Part shown: piece after piece, positions 18,233 through 25,276 of the stretch | Layout: each line of letters opens with the position of its first letter | Numbering within the stretch: position 1 is the first letter of the stretch | NCBI RefSeq assembly: GCF_000170855.1 | Contig: NZ_ABCQ01000002.1 | Span: 124,001 to 188,000 of the forward strand | Length of the DNA: 64,000 nt | DNA from: Moritella sp. PE36 | Lineage (GTDB): Bacteria; Pseudomonadota; Gammaproteobacteria; Enterobacterales; Moritellaceae | Direction of reading: 5' to 3' | Made by a program: the position numbers and the translations under genes | The notes under the pieces: generated by a model | Told to the model about the DNA's origin: nothing | Databases searched by the model: none | What the model saw: the letters and a program-made list of their open reading frames with translations, nothing else

Positions 18233-19036
18233 ATGTCCCAAGCGAACATGTCGATAAACCCATTCGCCCAACTTGGCCGTGCAACACTCGCTTTACTCCA
18301 AGGTTTTGGTAAAGCTACGCTTTTCCTTATACATAGTGTAGTACACATGTTCTCTCGTCCTTGGCAATGGCGAAGAGTGATTGAACAACTGTATTTCATT
18401 GGTGCTAAGTCCATCATCGTTATCTGTGTGACCGGATTATTTACCGGTATGGTATTAGGACTACAAGGCTATTATACCCTCTCTAAATTTGGCTCAACCG
18501 GCTTACTTGGCTCTGCGGTTGCACTTACTCTCATCCGTGAGTTAGGCCCGGTATTAACCGCAATCATGATCATCGGTCGTGCTGGTTCAGCAATGACAGC
18601 AGAAATTGGCATTATGCGTATTTCTGAACAAATTGATGCGCTTAAAACAATGACCATAGATCCAATCAGGTTCCTCGTTAGCCCGCGGATTATTGCTGCG
18701 CTGATTAGTTTTCCACTATTAACGGCTATCTTCGATACTGTTGGCATCTTTGGTGGTTACCTTACCGGGTCTCAATTATTAGGTATTAATCCCGCGACTT
18801 ATTTCTATCGCGTCGAAAGCAGCGTCATCATGGCCGATGTCGCTGGCGGTTTTATTAAATCAATATTTTTTTCCATAACGGTAATAACCGTCTGCTGCTA
18901 TCACGGTTATTATACCCATATTCGCCGTGACAATTTTGGTGCGAAAGGCGTTGGTCTATCAACAACAACCGCAGTTGTACAAGCAAGTATCCTGGTACTT
19001 GTCATTGATTATATTTTAACGACGTTTTTATTATAG
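18233..19036 (+). CDS. mlaE: MlaE-type ABC transporter permease (phospholipid transport)
   Basis: A 267-aa inner-membrane permease. It has an N-terminal amphipathic helix, then about five membrane segments. The conserved LIRELGPVLTAIMIIGRAGSAMTAEIGIMRISEQIDAL block (about residues 101-138) is the MlaE/YrbE signature, including the E-I-G-x-M coupling helix that contacts the ATPase. In E. coli MlaE forms the core of the MlaFEDB complex, which moves phospholipids between inner and outer membranes. It heads a five-gene operon and has a clear ribosome site (AAGGAG) at the ATG. The first few residues are longer than in E. coli MlaE. Confidence 0.92.
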   Translation: MSQANMSINPFAQLGRATLALLQGFGKATLFLIHSVVHMFSRPWQWRRVIEQLYFIGAKSIIVICVTGLFTGMVLGLQGYYTLSKFGSTGLLGSAVALTLIRELGPVLTAIMIIGRAGSAMTAEIGIMRISEQIDALKTMTIDPIRFLVSPRIIAALISFPLLTAIFDTVGIFGGYLTGSQLLGINPATYFYRVESSVIMADVAGGFIKSIFFSITVITVCCYHGYYTHIRRDNFGAKGVGLSTTTAVVQASILVLVIDYILTTFLL

Positions 19037-19043
19037 GGATGCT

Positions 19044-19802
19044 ATGGATACGCCACTGATTCAGCTTTGTAATGTCAGTAAAACATTCGACAACAACACA
19101 GTTTTAAATAACATTAACCTCAGTATTTTTAAGGGTGAAATAACCACGATCATAGGTAAAAGTGGTGAAGGTAAAAGCGTTTTACTCAAGCATATTATCG
19201 GCTTACTTAAACCTGATTCAGGCACTATACTTTTTACAGGTAAGGCCTTCTCTGCTCACAATTCTGAAGAGCAGCTTAGTTTAAAAAAGAAATTTAGTTA
19301 CATGTTTCAAGATTCAGCTCTGTTTGACTCAATGACGGTATATGACAATATAGCCCTGCCCTTACAAGAAGCCAGTCAGTTAACTAAAACAGAGATACAA
19401 CAACGAGTTACAATACGCATGACACAACTCGACATACTCGGTACTGAGCAGCAATATCCCGGACAACTATCGGGTGGTATGCGCAAAAGGGTTGCGCTAG
19501 CCCGAGCTCTGGTGACAGATCCTGAAATTATCTTATTTGACGAACCGACAACGGGATTAGACCCGATACGTAAAAAAGCTGTTCACCGGATGATTGCCAA
19601 CTATCAACGTAAACTTGGTTTTACTGGGGTCATTGTCAGTCATGAAATCCCGGAGATATTTAGCATTTCTCAGCGCGTTGCATTACTGAATAAAGGCGAC
19701 ATTATTTTTCAAGGTACTCCTGAACAGCTAAATAATGATGACAATCCCGTTATTTCAACATTTATTCACGGACATGAGTCCTCATTACTCGATATCGATT
19801 AA
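19044..19802 (+). CDS. mlaF: MlaF-type ABC transporter ATP-binding protein
   Basis: A 252-aa cytoplasmic ATPase. Walker A is IIGKSGEGKSVLL (about residues 34-46), the ABC signature is LSGGMRKRVALARAL (about 141-155), and Walker B is IILFDEPTTGLDPI (about 161-174), followed by the switch His in VIVSHEI. The GEGKS form and the MRKR after the signature are typical of MlaF/Ttg2A ATPases. It powers lipid movement with the permease encoded seven bases upstream. The next gene begins 19 bases after its stop. No separate STAS-domain MlaB gene, the usual activator of this ATPase, is present in the operon. Confidence 0.93.
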   Translation: MDTPLIQLCNVSKTFDNNTVLNNINLSIFKGEITTIIGKSGEGKSVLLKHIIGLLKPDSGTILFTGKAFSAHNSEEQLSLKKKFSYMFQDSALFDSMTVYDNIALPLQEASQLTKTEIQQRVTIRMTQLDILGTEQQYPGQLSGGMRKRVALARALVTDPEIILFDEPTTGLDPIRKKAVHRMIANYQRKLGFTGVIVSHEIPEIFSISQRVALLNKGDIIFQGTPEQLNNDDNPVISTFIHGHESSLLDID

Positions 19803-19821
19803 CGTAAAAATTGGAGCTATT

Positions 19822-20271
19822 ATGAAAAAATCATCCATTGAAACTTCTGTCGGTATATTTGTACTAATCGGTATACTGTGTGTCGGTTACCTGACGATTA
19901 AACTCGGTAAAATGGAGTTACTCAGCGATAACTATTATAGCGTTTATGCTGATTTTAATTCTGCTACAGGCCTAAAAGGTGGGGCTAATGTGGAAATGGC
20001 GGGCGTTAAGATTGGTCAAATTGATAACATTGTATTGTTGCCTAACATTAAAATTGCCCGGGTAAAACTAAATATAGACAAAGAGATAACCCTCTCTGTC
20101 GATGTTATTGCATCCGTTAAAACAGCTGGATTACTCGGCGACAGATACCTGTCTCTTACCCCAGGTGGGAGTGATGAATATCTAGAAGCGGGTGATAGTA
20201 TTGAAGAAACAGAGTCCGCGCTTGATATCGAAGATCTCATCAGTAAATATGTATTTAGTAGTGAAGGTTAA
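19822..20271 (+). CDS. mlaD: MlaD-type MCE domain lipid-binding protein
   Basis: A 149-aa protein with one N-terminal membrane anchor (about residues 9-28, GIFVLIGILCVGYLTIKL) and a periplasmic MCE domain (about 38-115) with VYADFNSATGLKGGANVEMAGVKIG and the AGLLGDRYLSLTPGG block. MlaD forms a hexameric ring on the permease through which phospholipid passes. I chose the ATG at 19822, with GGAG just upstream; a longer in-frame start would lie inside the ATPase gene. The length fits MlaD. Confidence 0.92.
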   Translation: MKKSSIETSVGIFVLIGILCVGYLTIKLGKMELLSDNYYSVYADFNSATGLKGGANVEMAGVKIGQIDNIVLLPNIKIARVKLNIDKEITLSVDVIASVKTAGLLGDRYLSLTPGGSDEYLEAGDSIEETESALDIEDLISKYVFSSEG

Positions 20272-20325
20272 TACTCACTTCACAAGCATTACGCTATATT
20301 CGAACTTTGCATTATTAGGCATTCT

Positions 20326-20985
20326 ATGAAAAAATTTATTACATTATGTATTGCAACACTTTTACTATTAACGACAGCAGTTAATGTTAATGCGAATACC
20401 CATAACATTAACCAAGCGACAGCCTTGATTGACAGTGCGATGCAAGAATCTTTAAGCATCATTAATGATCCCGCGCTGACAACTGAAATCAAACGTAAAA
20501 AACTCTGGCCTATTGTGACAAGTTATTTTGATTTCACCTTGATTTCGGAGTTAACGCTGGGTAAATTTTCTGCTGATGCAACAAGTCCACTGGGTGATTA
20601 CAGCGATCGTCGCTTTACGGCCAAGCAGCAGGCCGAGTTTACCGATGCATTTACAATTCACTTGGGTAACTTGTATTTAGACAAACTCAATAACGACAGC
20701 CAGTTCTCGGTACAACTGACCCGTACATCAGCAATGAAACCAATACGTAAGATGCAGCGAGCACGGGTAAACAGCTTAATTAACAAGAAAACGACCATCG
20801 ATTACTCATTAAGACTAAAGAATGATGAGTGGCGTATCTATGACATTAAAGTTGAAGGTCGAAGTCTGATTAGTTCATTTCGTAAAGAGTACTCGGCAAT
20901 TTTATTAAAAAAGACGCCAGATGAATTATTAGCACTACTGAATGAAAAAAACTTAGCTCACACGGGTAATAATGCTGAACAATAA
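20326..20985 (+). CDS. mlaC: MlaC-type periplasmic phospholipid shuttle
   Basis: A 219-aa protein with a signal peptide (MKKFITLCIATLLLLTTAVNVNA, cleavage after about residue 23). The mature part has the MlaC/Ttg2D fold: YFDFTLISELTLGKFS near 65-80, FTDAFTIHLGNLYLDKL near 105-121, and DEWRIYDIKVEGRSLISSFRKEY near 166-188. MlaC carries single phospholipids across the periplasm between the MlaD ring and the outer-membrane MlaA. It overlaps the start of the lipoprotein gene that follows by 14 bases. The ribosome site is weak. Confidence 0.92.
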   Translation: MKKFITLCIATLLLLTTAVNVNANTHNINQATALIDSAMQESLSIINDPALTTEIKRKKLWPIVTSYFDFTLISELTLGKFSADATSPLGDYSDRRFTAKQQAEFTDAFTIHLGNLYLDKLNNDSQFSVQLTRTSAMKPIRKMQRARVNSLINKKTTIDYSLRLKNDEWRIYDIKVEGRSLISSFRKEYSAILLKKTPDELLALLNEKNLAHTGNNAEQ

Positions 20986-21799
20986 TAAATTACAGTCTTT
21001 AGTTAAGGTGGCGCTATCGCTGCTCATTTTAGTAACGAGTGGTTGTGCCAATTCGAAAAATAGTGATGAGCCTTCTTCTGTAGCACCCATTTCATCTTCA
21101 GCGTCAGTATTTATTGAAGATGATGGGCTGTTCGATGAAGATGATGATGACTTATTCAGTGATGATAGTCCCATTGAACTGGCACCGCAGACTGAAATAT
21201 CAGATCCTTTTTATTACTTCAATAAAGCCATGTTTCATGTCAATGATAAACTGTATTTTTGGGTTCTACGTCCGACCGCATTAGGTTACAAAGCGATCAC
21301 ACCGCAGTTTTTCCGTGTCGGTGTGGCCAATTTCTTTCACAATATCACCATGCCGATACGCTTTACCAGTAGCTTAATGCAAGGAGATTTGGCATCGACA
21401 GGCACTGAATTGGGACGCTTTGCAGTAAATTCAACGGTTGGTCTACTCGGTATTATGGACCCTGCAGCACATTACTTGGATTGGCAACCAAATAACCAAG
21501 ACATGGGACTGACATTAGGAAAATACGGCATTGGCAATGGTCCCTATATTGTTTGGCCTGTATTTGGCCCTTCAACCTTAAGGGATACAGTCGGACGTAG
21601 TACCGACTATTTTCTGAGTCCACTGACCTATTTACAACCCGATAAGCTGTCAATTACGGTACAAGCTGTCGATAAAGTAAATACGACATATTTTAGCCTC
21701 GGCGATTACGAAACCTTCAAACAAGCCTACATTGATCCTTACGAACGTATGAAAGAGTTTTATATCGAATATCGTGCAGAGCTAGTTGCGGAAGAATAG
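20972..21799 (+). CDS. mlaA: MlaA/VacJ-type outer-membrane lipoprotein
   Basis: A 275-aa lipoprotein. The signal ends in a lipobox (LVTSGC), with the acylated Cys at about residue 25. After a very acidic linker (VFIEDDGLFDEDDDDLFSDD, about 46-65) comes the MlaA domain: SDPFYYFNKAMFHVNDKLYFWVLRPTALGYK, then VGVANFFHNITMPIRF and GLLGIMDPAAHYLD. MlaA sits with a porin in the outer membrane and takes phospholipid from the outer leaflet. In E. coli mlaA is unlinked to mlaFEDCB, so its position as last gene here is notable. The acidic linker is unusual. Confidence 0.92.
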   Translation: MLNNNKLQSLVKVALSLLILVTSGCANSKNSDEPSSVAPISSSASVFIEDDGLFDEDDDDLFSDDSPIELAPQTEISDPFYYFNKAMFHVNDKLYFWVLRPTALGYKAITPQFFRVGVANFFHNITMPIRFTSSLMQGDLASTGTELGRFAVNSTVGLLGIMDPAAHYLDWQPNNQDMGLTLGKYGIGNGPYIVWPVFGPSTLRDTVGRSTDYFLSPLTYLQPDKLSITVQAVDKVNTTYFSLGDYETFKQAYIDPYERMKEFYIEYRAELVAEE

Positions 21800-21807
21800 T
21801 GGTCGAT

Positions 21808-22272
21808 TTAATAATGAGTAAGTTTAATGGCTTGAAAAAAACGTGATCTTAACATTTCAATTCGCGACAGCAAGTCATTCACTTCTTTACGTCCAATATC
21901 TGCCCCTCGTACATTTTCCAGCGCTTTATTATTATAATCGAGTTCATCATCATGTAAGCAGTTATCACTGATCAACTGCCAGAACTGCTTTACCTTATTA
22001 AACTTACTCTCTAAACTTTCTACCTCAATATTGAGCTGATCTAACTCTTCAATTGCTAATATTGCTACTCGAAACCTTTGCTCACCCTTAATTACTTTAG
22101 ATAAATTGACTTTATCCAACAGTACATTATAGCGGTCGATGTGATCATTTAGTAAATCAATATTATGCGTATAAAGCTGATAAGCATCCTGCCAATTTTT
22201 ACCACTGCAATAACTGGCCTGCGCAGTTGAGGTCAGTAGGAGTAAGATAATTAATACACTATATTTCATCAT
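21808..22272 (-). CDS. periplasmic hypothetical protein with coiled coil
   Basis: A 154-aa protein with a signal peptide (MMKYSVLIILLLLTSTAQA). The mature part is a helical, charged stretch (DLLNDHIDRYNVLLDKVNL, IEELDQLNIEVESLESKF) with heptad-like spacing that suggests a coiled coil, and two cysteines that could form a disulfide. No family is recognised. The gene converges on the mla operon and ends nine bases from mlaA. The ATG at 22272 has GGGG upstream; a GTG at 22281 in the same frame is a less likely start. Confidence 0.6.
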   Translation of the reverse strand: MMKYSVLIILLLLTSTAQASYCSGKNWQDAYQLYTHNIDLLNDHIDRYNVLLDKVNLSKVIKGEQRFRVAILAIEELDQLNIEVESLESKFNKVKQFWQLISDNCLHDDELDYNNKALENVRGADIGRKEVNDLLSRIEMLRSRFFQAIKLTHY

Positions 22273-22425
22273 CAACCCCACGATTATGACGCATAATTAT
22301 CAGCAATAAGAACATCTAATTCTATTAAAAGTGCAGACAAATTGTACTGTTCACCACATTTATTCTTTTCCCTGATATAATTAATCTATGTTATGAATTA
22401 TTCCGTTATTCCTTAAAGGGTAAAA

Positions 22426-22743
22426 ATGAAAAAAACGTTTGTATTAAACCATCCAAAAATTGTTCCTGCGCGCCAAGTTGAATCAATAAAAAGCGAAATC
22501 AGAAAATACATTAAAAGAGAGCGTAACAAGGTCTTACCTAAAGACGTTGATTACTGGGACTTTAATTGTAAGTATGGTGCAACAGAACAAGAAGCGCAGG
22601 TTATTCACCTATCAGAAATCAATAAATCAATTGATAGTGGCGACCTAAGCAAAGATGCATCTTTCTATATCGAAGTGTTGGTAAAAGATGGCATTCGCGT
22701 GATCAGTGAAGAAGACGAAGATTTAGATTACGGCGAAGAATAA
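22426..22743 (+). CDS. DUF6172-like small conserved protein
   Basis: A 105-aa acidic, soluble protein starting MKKTFVLNHPKIVPARQVESIKSE. The block IRKYIKRERNKVLPKDVDYWDF and IHLSEINKSIDSG match a small conserved family that I recall as DUF6172, found in many proteobacteria with no assigned function. No catalytic motif is visible. The clear ribosome site (AAAGGG) supports the start. Confidence 0.7.
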   Translation: MKKTFVLNHPKIVPARQVESIKSEIRKYIKRERNKVLPKDVDYWDFNCKYGATEQEAQVIHLSEINKSIDSGDLSKDASFYIEVLVKDGIRVISEEDEDLDYGEE

Positions 22744-22750
22744 TAATATC

Positions 22751-22776
22751 AGCAGGGAGTCTCGATACTCTCTGCT
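22751..22776 (+). terminator. hairpin after DUF6172-like gene
   Basis: A 10-bp stem with one G-T pair (AGCAGGGAGT with ACTCTCTGCT, loop CTCGAT). There is no T-run after it, so termination is uncertain. It is followed by a heptamer repeat. Confidence 0.45.
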
Positions 22777-22780
22777 TGCT

Positions 22781-22821
22781 ATTACCTATTACCTATTACC
22801 TATTACCTATTACCTATTACC
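22781..22821. repeat. heptanucleotide microsatellite (ATTACCT)
   Basis: ATTACCT is repeated nearly six times over 41 bases, between a small conserved gene and the methyltransferase gene. It lies about 195 bases before the methyltransferase ATG, so length changes could alter the leader but not the reading frame. Confidence 0.9.
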
Positions 22822-23016
22822 GCAGTACAACCCCGCTTCTCTGCTAATTCAAGTTTAAACGTTTGCTTAACCTACTAGCAAAGTAACACCGCTTAGTCAT
22901 AACAGCCATTGTGTTTAAATTTTACCAACCGAATGCAAAACTACTGTTTACAGGCGTTACCTGATAACATGGCGACCTAATTCATGCAGGCAACTGCAAA
23001 CATGTTGAAAAAATAA

Positions 23017-23685
23017 ATGAAGTTACATAAGATTGATGCCGTAGATTGGTTAAAATCACTCCCGAATGAAAGTGTGGATCTCGTCATCACAGATCCACCT
23101 TATGAATCCTTAGAAAAACACCGAAAAATAGGCACGACAACCCGCTTAAAAAATAGCGCAGGTTCGAGTAACCAATGGTTTAGTATCTTTCCAAATAGTG
23201 ATTTTCCTGCATTAGTTGAACAAATTTATCGCGTACTGAAAAAAAACAGTCACTTTTATTTATTTTGCGATCAAGAAACCATGTTTGTGATTAAGCCGAT
23301 CGCAGAAGAACTTGGGTTTAAATTTTGGAAGCCCATCGTGTGGGACAAATGTGCGATTGGCATGGGTTATCATTATCGTGCACGTTATGAATTCATTTTG
23401 TTTTTCGAAAAAGGTAAGCGTAAATTACAAGATTTAGGCATGCCTGATGTATTACAAGAAAAACGGGTATGGCGCGGTTATCCAACCGAGAAACCAGTGC
23501 CACTGATTGAAAAACTAATCAGCCAAAGTTCAAGCGTTGGTGACTTGGTTATTGATCCTTTCTTCGGTTCCGGCGCGACCTTAATTGCAGCTGCTAATCT
23601 AGGCCGACAATCTGAAGGCGCAGATATTGCGCAGTCAGCACATGAATTTGTTAATAACCGCATTAAACCGGTAGAAAAGGCATAA
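23017..23685 (+). CDS. orphan DNA adenine methyltransferase, beta-type
   Basis: A 222-aa S-adenosylmethionine-dependent methyltransferase. The catalytic motif IV is TDPPYES (Asp26-Tyr29), typical of N6-adenine enzymes, and the AdoMet-binding motif I is near the end, IDPFFGSGATLIAA (about residues 179-192). This catalytic-first order is the beta arrangement, as in CcrM and HinfI methylases. Target recognition must lie in the short middle region, and the protein is small for the class. No restriction gene is next to it, so it is an orphan that may mark DNA for regulation or protection; the target sequence cannot be read. The next gene starts two bases after its stop. Confidence 0.88.
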   Translation: MKLHKIDAVDWLKSLPNESVDLVITDPPYESLEKHRKIGTTTRLKNSAGSSNQWFSIFPNSDFPALVEQIYRVLKKNSHFYLFCDQETMFVIKPIAEELGFKFWKPIVWDKCAIGMGYHYRARYEFILFFEKGKRKLQDLGMPDVLQEKRVWRGYPTEKPVPLIEKLISQSSSVGDLVIDPFFGSGATLIAAANLGRQSEGADIAQSAHEFVNNRIKPVEKA

Positions 23686-23687
23686 AA

Positions 23688-23978
23688 ATGACCATTGAAA
23701 TAACCAATCTGCCTGCAACAGAAATTACCTGCTCAAACTGTGAAGCATGCTGTTGCCGCTTAGAAGTGATGCTCCTTACCGATACCGGCGTACCGAAACG
23801 TTACATATCAACAGATGATTGGGGTGGTGAAGTAATGGCGCAGGGTCATGATGGCTGGTGTGCAGCACTCGATAGAGACACATTAATGTGCAGTATCTAT
23901 GAAAACAGACCTTGGGTATGTCGTATATTTGAAATGGCATCATTCGAGTGTGAAGAAGAACGTAAAGCACATATGTAA
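23688..23978 (+). CDS. YkgJ-family cysteine-cluster protein
   Basis: A 96-aa protein. CSNCEACCCRLEVMLL (about residues 16-31) is the Cys-x2-Cys-x2-Cys-Cys signature of the YkgJ/CxxCxxCC family, and later cysteines occur in GWCAALDRDTLMCSIYENRPWVCRIFE. The family is proposed to bind zinc or iron-sulfur; the role is not established. It follows the methyltransferase directly, with only two bases between them, and is probably translated from the same mRNA. Whether it affects the methyltransferase is unknown. Confidence 0.82.
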   Translation: MTIEITNLPATEITCSNCEACCCRLEVMLLTDTGVPKRYISTDDWGGEVMAQGHDGWCAALDRDTLMCSIYENRPWVCRIFEMASFECEEERKAHM

Positions 23979-24318
23979 CTATACGTAAATATATGCTCGC
24001 GATACACCACAAATATCTCTGGGGACACAAGCACCCCACAGATTGATATAGAACAATTATCAGTATAAATGAACTTCCCCTATACAAAATTAGTTAGTTT
24101 TTTCTAAAAACTGGTCAGACATCACTCCTCTTTGTTCCATTCTTTTAACCTATTCACAACATGGCTCTCTTTTTATTTATATCACTATCTATATTTTTAG
24201 ATTTGGAGGAATATAATGAGACAAGCTGTCACATTATGAATTTCTTCATCTGTCATAGAGTTACGTATTTTACAGGGATGAGCGAGTATCGCTAATAGGA
24301 TACGTTGAGGGTTACAAA
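23979..24318. other. 340-bp intergenic region with a seven-codon leader ORF
   Basis: This region holds the leader of the sigma-factor gene. Besides the short ORF at 24216-24239, I see AT-rich sequence and no strong promoter. A weak inverted pair (TCTGGGG / CCCCACAGA near 24020-24040) could be the end of the ykgJ-like transcript. Confidence 0.4.
24216..24239 (+). CDS. seven-codon leader peptide candidate
   Basis: An ATG at 24216 is preceded at ideal distance by a perfect GGAGG (24205-24209). Only seven codons (MRQAVTL) follow before TGA. The site lies about 80 bases upstream of the sigma-factor start. A strong ribosome site before a tiny ORF suggests a translated leader, perhaps regulatory, or the remnant of a gene. 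It could also be chance. Confidence 0.35.
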   Translation: MRQAVTL

Positions 24319-25173
24319 ATGGAATTATTTAATGAATCAAGCGCATTAGACCTTTACATGCAACAAGTGAATAAAACCAGTGTCTTACTTACCAAGGAAC
24401 AAGAGTACGATACTGCCATTGCTGTACATGAAGGAGACCAAAAAGCACGTCAACGTATGATCCAGTCTAACTTGCGCTTAGTGATCAACATAGCTAAACG
24501 TTATCAACATACTTCATTATCACTTGTTGATATAATTCAAGAAGGTAATACGGGCTTAATTCACGCCGTTGAAAAATTTGATGCCACCAAAGGTTTCCGC
24601 TTTTCAACTTACGCAGTGTGGTGGATTAAAAACAATATCGAACGTTTTATCATGAATCAATCCCGTACGATCCGCGTACCAATTCATATCGGTAAAACAT
24701 ACAAACGTATTCTAAAAAATGCCCGTGAAAAGGTACTTGATCTTAAGTGTAATAATGACTTAAAAAAAATTGCCATAAACTTAGAACTTGAATTCGATGA
24801 CGTTGTTAATGTACTTTCTTACTACTTCACTGAGGCTAGCCTGGATAAAACAATTGCAACTAAGAATGACTCAAATACAGCATTAGTCGATCTGATTGAA
24901 GACAGCTCTATTTGTAAGCCGAATGATGAAATAGAAAAAACCGATACATCTAGCTATCTAATAACAGTATTAAATCACCTATGTGATCGTGACAGAGAGA
25001 TCATCGAACTCAGGTTTGGTCTTGGTAGAGAAGAACCACAGACACTTAATGCCATTGGTGAGCGTCTATTTATGTCAAGAGAACGTGTACGTCAAATTAT
25101 TACGGCTAGTTTACAAAAAATTAAACCCGAATTATTAGTTAACAGCGTAAACCAGCAAGATTACCTAAACTAA
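24319..25173 (+). CDS. RpoS-like sigma-70 family factor, shortened
   Basis: A 284-aa alternative sigma factor. Region 1.2 begins DLYMQQVNKTSVLLTKEQEY; region 2 holds the core-binding and melting segments NLRLVINIAKRY, IIQEGNTGLIHAVEKFD and GFRFSTYAVWWIKNNIERF; region 3 follows IRVPIHIGKTYKRI; region 4 has ELRFGLGREEPQTLNAIGERL and RERVRQI for -35 recognition. The pattern is closest to RpoS, but it is about 45 residues shorter than the usual 330, mainly at the N-terminus. It may be a second, diverged RpoS. The ribosome site GAGGGT supports the start. A two-way terminator follows. Confidence 0.85.
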   Translation: MELFNESSALDLYMQQVNKTSVLLTKEQEYDTAIAVHEGDQKARQRMIQSNLRLVINIAKRYQHTSLSLVDIIQEGNTGLIHAVEKFDATKGFRFSTYAVWWIKNNIERFIMNQSRTIRVPIHIGKTYKRILKNAREKVLDLKCNNDLKKIAINLELEFDDVVNVLSYYFTEASLDKTIATKNDSNTALVDLIEDSSICKPNDEIEKTDTSSYLITVLNHLCDRDREIIELRFGLGREEPQTLNAIGERLFMSRERVRQIITASLQKIKPELLVNSVNQQDYLN

Positions 25174-25214
25174 CCAATCATATATAATCTAATAAAAAGA
25201 CTACATGTAAAAAC

Positions 25215-25238
25215 AGCCCTAACGAGGGCTATTTTTTT
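25215..25238. terminator. bidirectional rho-independent terminator
   Basis: A 6-bp GC-rich stem (AGCCCT, loop AACG, AGGGCT) is followed by ATTTTTTT on the plus strand and by GTTTTT on the minus strand. It lies between the convergent sigma-factor and PI-PLC genes. Confidence 0.88.
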
Positions 25239-25276
25239 GCTCATAACAAAGTGGTTATAGTTATTAGAATCACACT

